Program-made: the position numbers and the translations under genes
From: Altererythrobacter sp.
Lineage (GTDB): Bacteria; Pseudomonadota; Alphaproteobacteria; Sphingomonadales; Sphingomonadaceae
Reading direction: 5' to 3'
NCBI GenBank assembly: GCA_023299945.1
Contig: JALZVZ010000151.1
Span: 1-7,811 of the forward strand
Length of the DNA: 7,811 bases
In this document: positions 1 through 6,202 of the stretch, piece by piece
Layout of the letters: the number at the start of each line of letters is the position of its first letter
Numbering within the stretch: the stretch's first letter is position 1
The notes under the pieces: model-generated
The model's database searches: none
Told to the model about the DNA's origin: nothing
The model's input: only the letters and a program-made list of their open reading frames with translations

Positions 1-938
1 TCTGCGCCCATCGCTTTTAAGTCGAAGCGCTCCAGCTGACCCAGCATTTGGATGACCGCAATTCCGCCCGAAGATGGCGGGCCCATGCCGCAGATGGTGT
101 ATGTGCGATATTTGCCGCAAACCGCATCGCGCTGTTTGGCTTTGTAAGCCATGATATCGGCGGAGGTCATCTTGCCATCTTGTGGGGTTTTTTCGGCCAC
201 CTCTTTTGCAAGGCCAGCGGCATTGCGCTCATACAAAGCCGCTGCGCCTGTTTTCGCCATGTCAGTCAACGATTCCACCAGGTCGGGATTGCGGATGAGG
301 GTGCCAACCGGCAGCGGCTCACCATCAGCGCCAAAATAAATCGCGCGCGCTTCTTTGGTGAGGCCGGCGCGGGCCTTGTTGCGGCCCGACAGCGAACCGT
401 TCAGCCGTTTGTTCATTACAAAACCGTCTTCGGCTAAGGCAATCGCAGGTCCAAAAAGCTTGGCCCAAGGCAGTTTGCCGTGCTCTGCATGAGCCTTGGC
501 CGCCAAAGCAATATTGCCGGGTACGCCCACGCTCAGGCCTGATAATACCCGCATCTCGCGCGGCAATCGCTCGCCTGCTTCATTGAGGAAGCGCGTGCCG
601 GTGGCGCTTGCGGGAGCCGTTTCGCGGCCATCATAGCTGGTCACATCGCCGAGGCTGCTGGCGCGCATCATAAAGCCGCCGCCGCCAATTCCGGAGGATT
701 GCGGTTCTACTACTGTGAGCGCAAGCATGACTGCGATGGCGGCGTCTGTGGCGCTGCCGCCTTGCGCAAGGATTGCTTCGCCTGCGGCATTGGCGCGCGG
801 ATCGGCGCTCGACACTGCGCCTGCTTGCAGGGCTGCGGGCTTGGCCGGAGCCGGCGCGCTGGAGATGGGCGGGCTATCGGCCGAGCAAGCGGTCAGAGCG
901 GCCGGTAGGGCGAGACAAGCGAGGGTGCGTTTAAACAT
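1..938 (-). CDS. ggt: Gamma-glutamyltransferase (lipoprotein), N-terminal part, cut by window edge
   Basis: Gamma-glutamyltransferase hydrolyses or transfers the gamma-glutamyl group of glutathione and related peptides, usually outside the cytoplasm. The 312 visible codons cover most of the large subunit. Residues 1-18 are a lipoprotein signal peptide ending in the lipobox L-T-A-C (C18), followed by a Pro/Ala/Ser-rich linker, so the enzyme is probably membrane-anchored. Family signatures follow: a glycine-rich GIGGGGFMM (residues 83-91), DGRETAP at 103-109, whose R105 matches the arginine that binds the substrate carboxylate in E. coli GGT, the VPG...HGKLPWAKL segment, and PPSSGGIAVIQML near the window edge. 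The autocatalytic threonine that starts the small subunit lies beyond position 1, so activity cannot be judged here. The gene begins 11 nt after the pyrD stop on the same strand, suggesting co-transcription. No good Shine-Dalgarno sequence is seen. The family call is secure; whether the protein is a GGT proper or a cephalosporin-acylase-like relative is less certain. Confidence 0.93.
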   Translation of the reverse strand, partial: MFKRTLACLALPAALTACSADSPPISSAPAPAKPAALQAGAVSSADPRANAAGEAILAQGGSATDAAIAVMLALTVVEPQSSGIGGGGFMMRASSLGDVTSYDGRETAPASATGTRFLNEAGERLPREMRVLSGLSVGVPGNIALAAKAHAEHGKLPWAKLFGPAIALAEDGFVMNKRLNGSLSGRNKARAGLTKEARAIYFGADGEPLPVGTLIRNPDLVESLTDMAKTGAAALYERNAAGLAKEVAEKTPQDGKMTSADIMAYKAKQRDAVCGKYRTYTICGMGPPSSGGIAVIQMLGQLERFDLKAMGA

Positions 939-949
939 AGAGCGCAGTG

Positions 950-2002
950 CTATTCGCTTCCCACCGCCTCTGCAATGCTGGAGAAGCCTTCTTCGCGCAT
1001 CAAACGGTCCAGCCCAGCCACAATTTTTGCGCCCAGCATGGGCCCGTCATAGACCATGGCGGAATATAGCTGCACCAGGCTCGCGCCCGCTTTGATCCGT
1101 TCCCAAGCATCCTTTCCTGAGCTGATCCCGCCGACCCCGACCAAGGGAACCGCGCCGCCGGTTGCCTTACGAAAATCGCGCAAGCGCTGGGTGGCCAAAT
1201 CGCGCAAAGGCTCCCCTGATAATCCGCCTGTCTCGCCTGCATGATGCGAGCGCAATGTAGGCCGCGAAATGGTGGTGTTCGAAACGATCAATGCGCCGAG
1301 CTTCTTGTCCAAAGCAATCCGCGCAATGGCATCAATGTCCGCAGGCTCAAGATCAGGCGCGACTTTCAGGAAGATTGGCGGCGGATTATCGCTGGCCACT
1401 TCGCTGCGCGCGGCGATCACTCCGTCGAGCAAATCGGTCAGCGCGCTTTCATCCTGAAGTGCACGCAGGCCCGGTGTATTGGGGCTGGAGATATTGACCG
1501 CCAGATACCTCGCCAGCGGCGCCATGATCCGCGTCATTGTCGCATAATCGGCCGTGCGATCAGCCGCGTCTTTGTTCGCGCCAATATTAATGCCGACAAT
1601 ACCTGCGCGTCCGCTGCGTTTCTTAAGCCGCGCAAGCGCCGCTTCAGCCCCGCCATTGTTAAAGCCCATGCGGTTGATGACAGCGCGGTCCTCTACCAGG
1701 CGGAACAATCGCGGCTTGGGATTGCCTGCTTGCGGTAAAGGCGTGATCGAACCGACCTCGGTAAAGCCAAAACCCATGCCCAGCAGCGCATCGGGAACCT
1801 CGGCATCCTTATCAAAGCCCGCCGCAACGCCGACCGGATTGGGGAAATGCAGCCCAGAGACCTCAACAGCTAGAGTGCCGCTTTGCGGGGATTTTCGCGG
1901 GGAGCCGCCAATGGGCAAGGCCTTGAGTCCGGCCAGTGCAAGACGGTGGCCAGTTTCAGGATCGAGCGCGAACAGCGCAGGTTTAATCAGGTTGAAAAGC
2001 AT
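950..2002 (-). CDS. pyrD: Dihydroorotate dehydrogenase (quinone), class 2
   Basis: This FMN enzyme oxidises dihydroorotate to orotate in de novo pyrimidine synthesis and passes electrons to membrane quinone. At 350 residues it has the normal length for class 2. The N-terminal segment (about 1-35, starting MLFNLIKPALFALDPETGH) is the amphipathic membrane-associating extension that distinguishes class 2 from soluble class 1 enzymes. The barrel carries AAGFDKD (60-66), the INRMGFNN block (109-116), and NISSPNTPGLR (170-180), where S173 corresponds to the catalytic serine of class 2 enzymes. Later come FLKVAPDL, SNTTISRP, GGLSGEPL and the phosphate-binding VGVGGISSG near the C-terminus. The ATG at 2002 gives the expected N-terminus, although the upstream bases contain no clear Shine-Dalgarno sequence. 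ggt follows 11 nt downstream. The upstream region is a divergent intergenic region shared with AraC-type regulators; no convincing pyrD promoter could be picked out. Confidence 0.97.
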   Translation of the reverse strand: MLFNLIKPALFALDPETGHRLALAGLKALPIGGSPRKSPQSGTLAVEVSGLHFPNPVGVAAGFDKDAEVPDALLGMGFGFTEVGSITPLPQAGNPKPRLFRLVEDRAVINRMGFNNGGAEAALARLKKRSGRAGIVGINIGANKDAADRTADYATMTRIMAPLARYLAVNISSPNTPGLRALQDESALTDLLDGVIAARSEVASDNPPPIFLKVAPDLEPADIDAIARIALDKKLGALIVSNTTISRPTLRSHHAGETGGLSGEPLRDLATQRLRDFRKATGGAVPLVGVGGISSGKDAWERIKAGASLVQLYSAMVYDGPMLGAKIVAGLDRLMREEGFSSIAEAVGSE

Positions 2003-2127
2003 ATTGGGGCGCTATGGCAAAGCGACACGCGGCTGTCGACCAACGGTATAGATTGCCTTTAAAAACCGCTACTTTTGTAGTTTTGCGACAGCAATTCTTG
2101 CGCAAAACGTTTGTCTTGTCGTTTGCA

Positions 2128-2133
2128 TACAAT
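2128..2133 (+). promoter_or_regulatory. Possible -10 element for a small RNA
   Basis: TACAAT matches the sigma-70 -10 consensus at five of six positions and lies about 80 bp upstream of the intrinsic terminator. No -35 element sits at a standard spacing: TTGTCT at 2111-2116 is only 11 nt away. The promoter call is therefore weak and rests mainly on the downstream structure needing a start site. Confidence 0.25.
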
Positions 2134-2139
2134 CCATGC

Positions 2140-2247
2140 CGCAGCGAATCGCCTAATTCCCTTCTTGCGACCCGAAGGGCTCAGAGCAGCGATGTGAAGA
2201 GTTCCTCAACTTTTAGGGCGGTTCTTAACGGAACCGCCCTTTTTTTT
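2140..2247 (+). ncRNA. Candidate small RNA or leader ending in an intrinsic terminator
   Basis: The terminator at 2215-2247 has no gene on the plus strand upstream of it in this window, so the transcript it ends should be non-coding or a leader. Directly upstream, 2197-2214 folds into a second hairpin: AAGAGTT pairs with AACTTTT (one G-U) around the loop CCTC, and this helix abuts the terminator stem with no gap. Pyrimidine-rich CCUC loops complementary to Shine-Dalgarno sequences are known in alphaproteobacterial trans-acting small RNAs, which suggests but does not prove such a role. The heptamer GCAGCGA occurs twice (2141-2147 and 2186-2192). The 5' end is a guess from the weak TACAAT element. 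Alternatively the region is the attenuated leader of the AraC-type regulators, whose start codon is about 60 nt downstream. I recognise no Rfam family. Confidence 0.35.
2215..2247 (+). terminator. Strong rho-independent terminator
   Basis: AGGGCGGTTC (2215-2224) and GAACCGCCCT (2231-2240) form a perfect 10-bp stem with the 6-nt loop TTAACG, followed immediately by seven T residues (2241-2247). On the minus strand the stem is not followed by a T run, so it acts on plus-strand transcription only. It lies upstream of the AraC-type regulators rather than at the end of any recognised gene. Confidence 0.88.
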
Positions 2248-2298
2248 GTTGCGTTTTTCACAGGCTCCCGCTCAGACGATTAGCAATAGACGCAAATT

Positions 2299-2303
2299 AA
2301 GGG
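2299..2303 (+). promoter_or_regulatory. Ribosome binding site fixing the start of the first AraC regulator
   Basis: AAGGG lies 5 nt before the ATG at 2309. The alternative upstream TTG at 2246 falls inside the terminator T-tract and has no ribosome binding site, so the ATG at 2309 is preferred. Confidence 0.55.
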
Positions 2304-2308
2304 TCGCA

Positions 2309-3229
2309 ATGGTGGAAATGGGGGAAGCTCAGGCGCAAGCCATGGGGGATAGCGCGGGGCAGCGTTTTGAGCTCACGCCGCAATCCTTGTTCAGTATCGA
2401 TTATATCGCGCCGCCTGCTCGGGTTAGCGATTACGTTACCACCTTCTATCATTTCCGCTGCGATGAGGCAGTGATTCGCGACATACAGCCTGCATCCGTG
2501 GGCCATTTGGCGATCTTCCCACATGGCAAAGGCGAAATGCAATTCCGCGACGGCCGCGTTGATCCAAGCCATGAGACAAATTTGCTCACACCCTTTTCGG
2601 TAGCGGCGCCGTTCGTTGTCCAAGGGCCTTTTCACGCGATTGGCGCGGTGCTTTCACCCCTTGGCTGGGCTGCGCTAACGAGTCTGGACGCATCGCAGTT
2701 CGGCAATCGCTTTGTAAAGGCATCGCGGTGGCTTGATCCTGTGATCGATGATTTGGGCGCAGAATTATGCACGCAATATCGTGCGGGCGAGCTGTCGGGA
2801 GAGGATTGTGCGCTGGCCTTGGGCGATTTCATCACAACCAATGCCAAATTTGTAACCGCGCGCCATGCCGATTTGATCAAGCTCACCAATCAGTGGTTGG
2901 GATCATCACTAAACCCAGATTTTGACGATCTGACTGCCAAGGCGGCCTATAGCTCTCGTCAAGTTCAGCGGCTGGTTGAGCGGTATTTTGGCCTTCCGCC
3001 CACGGCCCTTGCGCGCAAATATCGCGCGTTGCGCGCCGCCGCGCTCATGTCTTTTCCGCAATTAACGCCTGAATATGAAGCGGAATTGGGTGAGGCATTT
3101 TACGATCAGTCTCATATGATTAGGGAAATGCGCGCCTTTGTTGGGCGCACGCCAGCACGCCTTTCCGATGATGAAGCGCCGTATTTGAGTGAAATGCTCG
3201 ATCTCACCAATTTCCGCGAGCTGGGTTAG
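2309..3229 (+). CDS. AraC-family transcriptional regulator, first of a tandem pair
   Basis: This is a 306-residue DNA-binding regulator. Residues about 28-135 form a sensor-like N-terminal domain that resembles the DUF6597-type domain of AraC proteins (DYVTTFYHF, GHLAIFPHG, GAVLSPLGW). The C-terminal AraC double helix-turn-helix spans about 190-287. Its first recognition region includes YSSRQVQRLVERYFG (214-228), followed by PTALARKYRALRAA; the second half contains FYDQSHMIREMRAFVGRTPARL (264-285), matching the classic D-x-SH...R-x-x-G-x-TP pattern. The sensor ligand cannot be read from sequence. The ATG at 2309 is preceded by AAGGG at good spacing. The stop is 10 nt before the proposed start of a second protein with the same domain layout, so the two are probably one operon. 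An intrinsic terminator sits just upstream, so the gene needs a promoter within 2248-2300 or conditional read-through. Confidence 0.88.
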   Translation: MVEMGEAQAQAMGDSAGQRFELTPQSLFSIDYIAPPARVSDYVTTFYHFRCDEAVIRDIQPASVGHLAIFPHGKGEMQFRDGRVDPSHETNLLTPFSVAAPFVVQGPFHAIGAVLSPLGWAALTSLDASQFGNRFVKASRWLDPVIDDLGAELCTQYRAGELSGEDCALALGDFITTNAKFVTARHADLIKLTNQWLGSSLNPDFDDLTAKAAYSSRQVQRLVERYFGLPPTALARKYRALRAAALMSFPQLTPEYEAELGEAFYDQSHMIREMRAFVGRTPARLSDDEAPYLSEMLDLTNFRELG

Positions 3230-3239
3230 GCAGCGGCAA

Positions 3240-4178
3240 GTGAACCACGATGATGCATCCAAAGAGGCCGGTCGCGACCGCAGCTTTACGTTTTTAACCG
3301 CGCCCGATTTCGTACCTGATGAATGCATCAGATCAGCCTATCATTCCTATATTCGCGAAGCATTTGTCAGCGATACAATGCCGGCGGTTGGAGGGCAGTT
3401 CTGCTTGCGGACAAGCGGCGAACCGACCCTGCATTATCCTGATGGCACGACGTCTGGAGCAAAAGCACGCGAATGCTATTTCATTGCGCCCACAACTATG
3501 CCGAGCGAGGTCCATTTGAGCGGCCCAGGCGAGCTATATGGATTGGGCCTGAGCGAGCTTGGCTGGGCCGAATTGACGGGTCTGCGTGTGGATGCAGTTA
3601 AGAACACGATCATTCCTGCGGCGCAAATCTTTGGCGCGGATGCTGCTGAATTTTCAGAAGTTATTTTGCGCGATTTGCAGGCAGGCGCGCTAACGCCCGC
3701 TCAAATTGCCGCAGCGATGCAGGAATTTCTGCGCGCACGGCGCAAACCGCTTGACGATAAGCGCAAGAAAGTGATCCAGGTCACGCGGGCTTGGGCGACC
3801 GATACGATGCAGCCCGATGTGCAAGAATTATATGACGCATTGCCTGTTTCCACCCGCCAGATTCAGCGCTTGGTGCAGCAATATTTTGGCCAATCCCCGG
3901 TTCAAGTGGCGAAAAGAATGCGGGCCGCCTTCACCGCATCTGTCATGAGCCATGATTCTGTAACGCCGGAAACGGATGCGGAAATTGGCGAGAGCTATAC
4001 CGATCAGTCGCATCTGATCCGCGATGTGAAATTCACGACTGGGCGGACCCCGTCAAAGATTGGCAAAAAGTCGAATTCGCTTTTGTCAGATATTCTCAAC
4101 CCCGCAGGCTTTTTGCACGACAGCGCGCATACGAAAAAGCTGCCGGGTGGCAAAAGCGCTTCTGAAACTGGCGACTAG
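3240..4178 (+). CDS. AraC-family transcriptional regulator, second of a tandem pair
   Basis: This 312-residue protein is a diverged paralogue of its upstream neighbour. Shared landmarks in the same order are GLGLSELGWAELTGL (101-115; upstream copy GAVLSPLGWAALTSL), a charged helical linker, STRQIQRLVQQYFGQSPVQV (204-223), and the second helix-turn-helix TDQSHLIRDVKFTTGRTPSKI (254-274). The sensor domains have diverged far more than the DNA-binding halves, suggesting different ligands but related operators. The C-terminus has a Lys/Ser/Gly-rich tail of about 30 residues (from about 283) that the upstream copy lacks. I chose the GTG at 3240, 10 nt after the previous stop. Reading from the GTG at 3189 would overlap that gene by 41 nt and add residues unlike the paralogue. 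The ribosome binding site is weak (TTAGG, 9 nt upstream, overlapping the previous stop), compatible with translational coupling. Target genes are unknown. Confidence 0.85.
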   Translation: MNHDDASKEAGRDRSFTFLTAPDFVPDECIRSAYHSYIREAFVSDTMPAVGGQFCLRTSGEPTLHYPDGTTSGAKARECYFIAPTTMPSEVHLSGPGELYGLGLSELGWAELTGLRVDAVKNTIIPAAQIFGADAAEFSEVILRDLQAGALTPAQIAAAMQEFLRARRKPLDDKRKKVIQVTRAWATDTMQPDVQELYDALPVSTRQIQRLVQQYFGQSPVQVAKRMRAAFTASVMSHDSVTPETDAEIGESYTDQSHLIRDVKFTTGRTPSKIGKKSNSLLSDILNPAGFLHDSAHTKKLPGGKSASETGD

Positions 4179-4258
4179 ATCAGCGGATTTAGCTTTTGCC
4201 TTAGGGGGCTTTTGACTTATGACACCCATCATAGTTCCGCGCAGTTTTCGGCAATCAT

Positions 4259-4262
4259 AAGG
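4259..4262 (+). promoter_or_regulatory. Ribosome binding site choosing between two in-frame ATGs
   Basis: AAGG is 8 nt upstream of the ATG at 4271 but only 2 nt upstream of the ATG at 4265. The spacing favours 4271, giving an N-terminus MRLSAF typical of a lipoprotein signal. Confidence 0.6.
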
Positions 4263-4270
4263 TAATGATC

Positions 4271-6094
4271 ATGCGTCTTTCCGCTTTTCCTCTTGTTTCT
4301 GTTCTGGCTCTGGCGAGTTGCGCCGCCGCTGATGACACCGCCAATGTAGCGAGCGCTTCGGCCAAAACCGCGCAGGCCGCGCCGATTTCTGTTCCAGCAG
4401 CTACGCCAACAATGGCACAGTTCTTTGAGCAATATAATGACGTGGAGCTTGGTGCTTCGCCCCAGACCAAAGCCTATCGCGGGATCCGCGATGGTGATTA
4501 CGGCAAATGGGATGATTATGGTGATGCGGCAGCAAAGCTCGAATATGAAGTGCTGAAAACCTTCTCGAGTGGGATGCGGTCAGCCTTCGAACTCTCAAGC
4601 CTGTCAGGCGAAGATGCTCTGTCATACCGCCTGTTTAACGCCATGGCTGAACGCCGCGCACGCAATCACAAATTTCGCAAGAACGTCTATCTCTTCAACC
4701 AAATGCGCGGAGCACATAGCGGCTTACCGGCATTCCTGATCAATATTCACAAGGTTGAAAATGCCGATCACGCGATCGCTTATGTTGAACGGATTAATGG
4801 CCTTGGCCCAGTGCTTGACACGCTCACGGCCGAAGCACGGGAGCGAGCAGCCAATGGCGTGATGCCGCCCAAATGGGTGTACCCTTACGTGATTTCCGAC
4901 ATTCAAAACTTGCTGAATGCGGGCGATGACAATGCTGTGCTGAAGGATTTCCGCAGCAAGGCCGATGCGCTTGATTTGGCCTCGGATGATGGCGAGGGCT
5001 TGAAGGAAGATGGGCTCAATGCGTGGAACCAATCGGCCAGGCCCGCATACGAGCGCCTTCTCGCTGAAATGAAGCGGCAAGAGGCTATCGCGCCCACCGA
5101 TGACGGTGTGTGGCGCTTGCCTGAGGGCGGCCAATATTATTCTGCCTTGCTCAAAAACTACACCACCACTGATCTGTCCGCTGATGAGATCCACAATATT
5201 GGCCTGCGCGAAGTGGAGCGCATTCACGGAGAGATGCGGCAGATCATGGCCAAGGTTGGCTTTGAGGGAAGCCTGCAAGATTTCTTCAAATTCACCCGCA
5301 ATGATGATCGCTTTTTCTACACCACGCGCGAGGAATATCTTGCCGATGCCAATGCGGCTTTGCGCAAGCTAGAGGCAAAATTGCCCGAATATTTTGGCCG
5401 CTTGCCCAAAGCGCCGATGATCATCAAACCGGTTGAGGCCTTCCGCGAGAAAAGCGCGGGCAAGGCGTTTTATCAAAGCCCTGCACCCGATGGATCGCGC
5501 CCTGGCACCTATTATGTGAACCTCTATAATCTGCGCGATATGAGCAAGAATGAGCTGGAGGCGCTCGCCTATCATGAAGGCTCTCCGGGTCATCACCTTC
5601 AACGCGCATTGCAAACCGAGATGGGCGATCTGCCGCCCTTCCGCCGGTTCGGCGGGGTTACGGCCTATACCGAGGGGTGGGGGCTGTATTCGGAGGAATT
5701 GGGTAAGGATATGGGCTTTTACACCGATCCTTATTCCGATTTTGGGCGGCTGGGCATGGAGCTGTGGCGCGCTTGCCGCCTCGTCGTCGATACAGGCATC
5801 CATGACAAACGCTGGAACCGTGAAAAAGCGATTGCTTACCTCACCGAAAACACGCCCAATCCCGATGGCGATATTCGCAAGGCAATCGAGCGCTACATTG
5901 TCTATCCTGGCCAAGCGACCGCCTATATGATCGGCAAGTTGAAGATCATGGAATTGCGCGCCAATGCCCGCAAGGAACTGGGCGACAAATTCGACATTCG
6001 CGGGTTCCATGATGCGATTTTGGTGAGCGGGCCAGTTCCGCTTGATATCTTGGAAGAGAATATCGAAGCTTGGGTTGCAGCGGAGAAGAACTAA
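4271..6094 (+). CDS. DUF885 family lipoprotein, putative zinc metallopeptidase
   Basis: This 607-residue protein belongs to the DUF885 family, which is widespread in Sphingomonadales and related bacteria and resembles HExxH-type peptidases. Residues 1-17 are a signal peptide with lipobox L-A-S-C (C17). The mature protein starts CAAADD, so it should be anchored to an envelope membrane and face the periplasm or exterior. The body is mostly helical by composition. The likely active site is YHEGSPGHH (434-442), a variant of HExxH, followed about 30 residues later by YTEGWGLYSEE (466-476), whose E468 could be the third zinc ligand, as in gluzincin-like enzymes. A conserved C-terminal segment, PGQATAYMIGKLKIMELR, follows. 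The peptidase role and metal are inferred from motifs; the substrate is unknown. The gene stands alone between the AraC pair and the suf genes, with 92 nt upstream and 108 nt downstream free of genes, so it is probably monocistronic. Confidence 0.9.
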   Translation: MRLSAFPLVSVLALASCAAADDTANVASASAKTAQAAPISVPAATPTMAQFFEQYNDVELGASPQTKAYRGIRDGDYGKWDDYGDAAAKLEYEVLKTFSSGMRSAFELSSLSGEDALSYRLFNAMAERRARNHKFRKNVYLFNQMRGAHSGLPAFLINIHKVENADHAIAYVERINGLGPVLDTLTAEARERAANGVMPPKWVYPYVISDIQNLLNAGDDNAVLKDFRSKADALDLASDDGEGLKEDGLNAWNQSARPAYERLLAEMKRQEAIAPTDDGVWRLPEGGQYYSALLKNYTTTDLSADEIHNIGLREVERIHGEMRQIMAKVGFEGSLQDFFKFTRNDDRFFYTTREEYLADANAALRKLEAKLPEYFGRLPKAPMIIKPVEAFREKSAGKAFYQSPAPDGSRPGTYYVNLYNLRDMSKNELEALAYHEGSPGHHLQRALQTEMGDLPPFRRFGGVTAYTEGWGLYSEELGKDMGFYTDPYSDFGRLGMELWRACRLVVDTGIHDKRWNREKAIAYLTENTPNPDGDIRKAIERYIVYPGQATAYMIGKLKIMELRANARKELGDKFDIRGFHDAILVSGPVPLDILEENIEAWVAAEKN

Positions 6095-6104
6095 GGCAAC
6101 AAAG

Positions 6105-6136
6105 ACGCTAACGACTCGCAACAAGGGTTTTAGCGT
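6105..6136 (+). repeat. Inverted repeat downstream of the DUF885 gene
   Basis: ACGCTAA (6105-6111) and TTAGCGT (6130-6136) are perfect inverted copies separated by 18 nt. The structure begins 10 nt after the DUF885 stop and is not followed by a T-tract, so it is at best a 3' stabilising hairpin, a rho-dependent site or a protein-binding dyad. The long loop makes chance plausible. Confidence 0.35.
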
Positions 6137-6165
6137 TGAAAAGCGATTCATGCGCTCTTAGGTGA

Positions 6166-6188
6166 AATCGGAACGAATCAGTCCGATT
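6166..6188. promoter_or_regulatory. Candidate operator for the Suf Rrf2 regulator
   Basis: AATCGGA (6166-6172) and TCCGATT (6182-6188) form a perfect 7-bp dyad with a 9-nt centre, ending 14 nt before the regulator ATG. The overall length (23 bp) and position fit an IscR/Rrf2-type autoregulatory site. A weak TTGAAA -35-like hexamer lies at 6136-6141; with a normal spacing the dyad would overlap the transcription start. The arms do not match a motif I can quote with certainty, so the assignment is by position and symmetry. Confidence 0.5.
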
Positions 6189-6202
6189 AGAGTTTTCGCC
6201 TT

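Larger units (their letters stand above)
2003..2308. other. Divergent intergenic region between pyrD and the AraC pair
   Basis: This stretch of about 300 bp contains no convincing protein-coding gene. Its minus-strand side must hold the pyrD promoter and leader; a TATA-like run near 2047-2053 is the only weak candidate. Its plus-strand side holds a TACAAT hexamer (2128-2133), two stacked hairpins and a T-tract (2197-2247), followed by about 60 bp in which the promoter and ribosome binding site of the first regulator should lie unless it is expressed by read-through. An open frame across 2014-2283 has no ribosome binding site, runs through the terminator and resembles no family I know. Confidence 0.7.

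Noticed and set aside
48..437. 129-residue plus-strand open frame near the left edge
   Set aside because: It is antisense to ggt, whose minus-strand translation carries continuous family motifs across the same bases.
1241..2051. Two 165-residue plus-strand open frames opposite pyrD
   Set aside because: They overlap each other and lie antisense to an unmistakable pyrD; their translations look like low-complexity shadows.
2014..2283. 89-residue plus-strand open frame in the intergenic region
   Set aside because: It starts without a ribosome binding site, reads straight through the intrinsic terminator, and shows no family resemblance.
2246..2308. Extended start (TTG at 2246) for the first AraC regulator
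   Set aside because: The codon is inside the terminator T-tract and lacks a ribosome binding site, whereas the ATG at 2309 has AAGGG at good spacing.
3189..3239. Extended start (GTG at 3189) for the second AraC regulator
   Set aside because: It would overlap the upstream gene by 41 nt and add residues with no match to the paralogue; the GTG at 3240 sits neatly after the stop.
4212..4240. TTGACT as a -35 box for the DUF885 gene
   Set aside because: The hexamer is good, but no acceptable -10 sequence lies 15-19 nt downstream; the nearest AT-rich bases are only about 12 nt away.
4179..4258. Possible terminator after the second AraC regulator
   Set aside because: Short GC runs and T runs exist around 4190-4213, but I could not build a stable stem followed by a T-tract.
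5369..6151. 260-residue open frame on the minus strand opposite the DUF885 gene
   Set aside because: It is fully antisense to a gene with clear family motifs, has no recognisable domain, and such long antisense frames are common in GC-rich codon usage.
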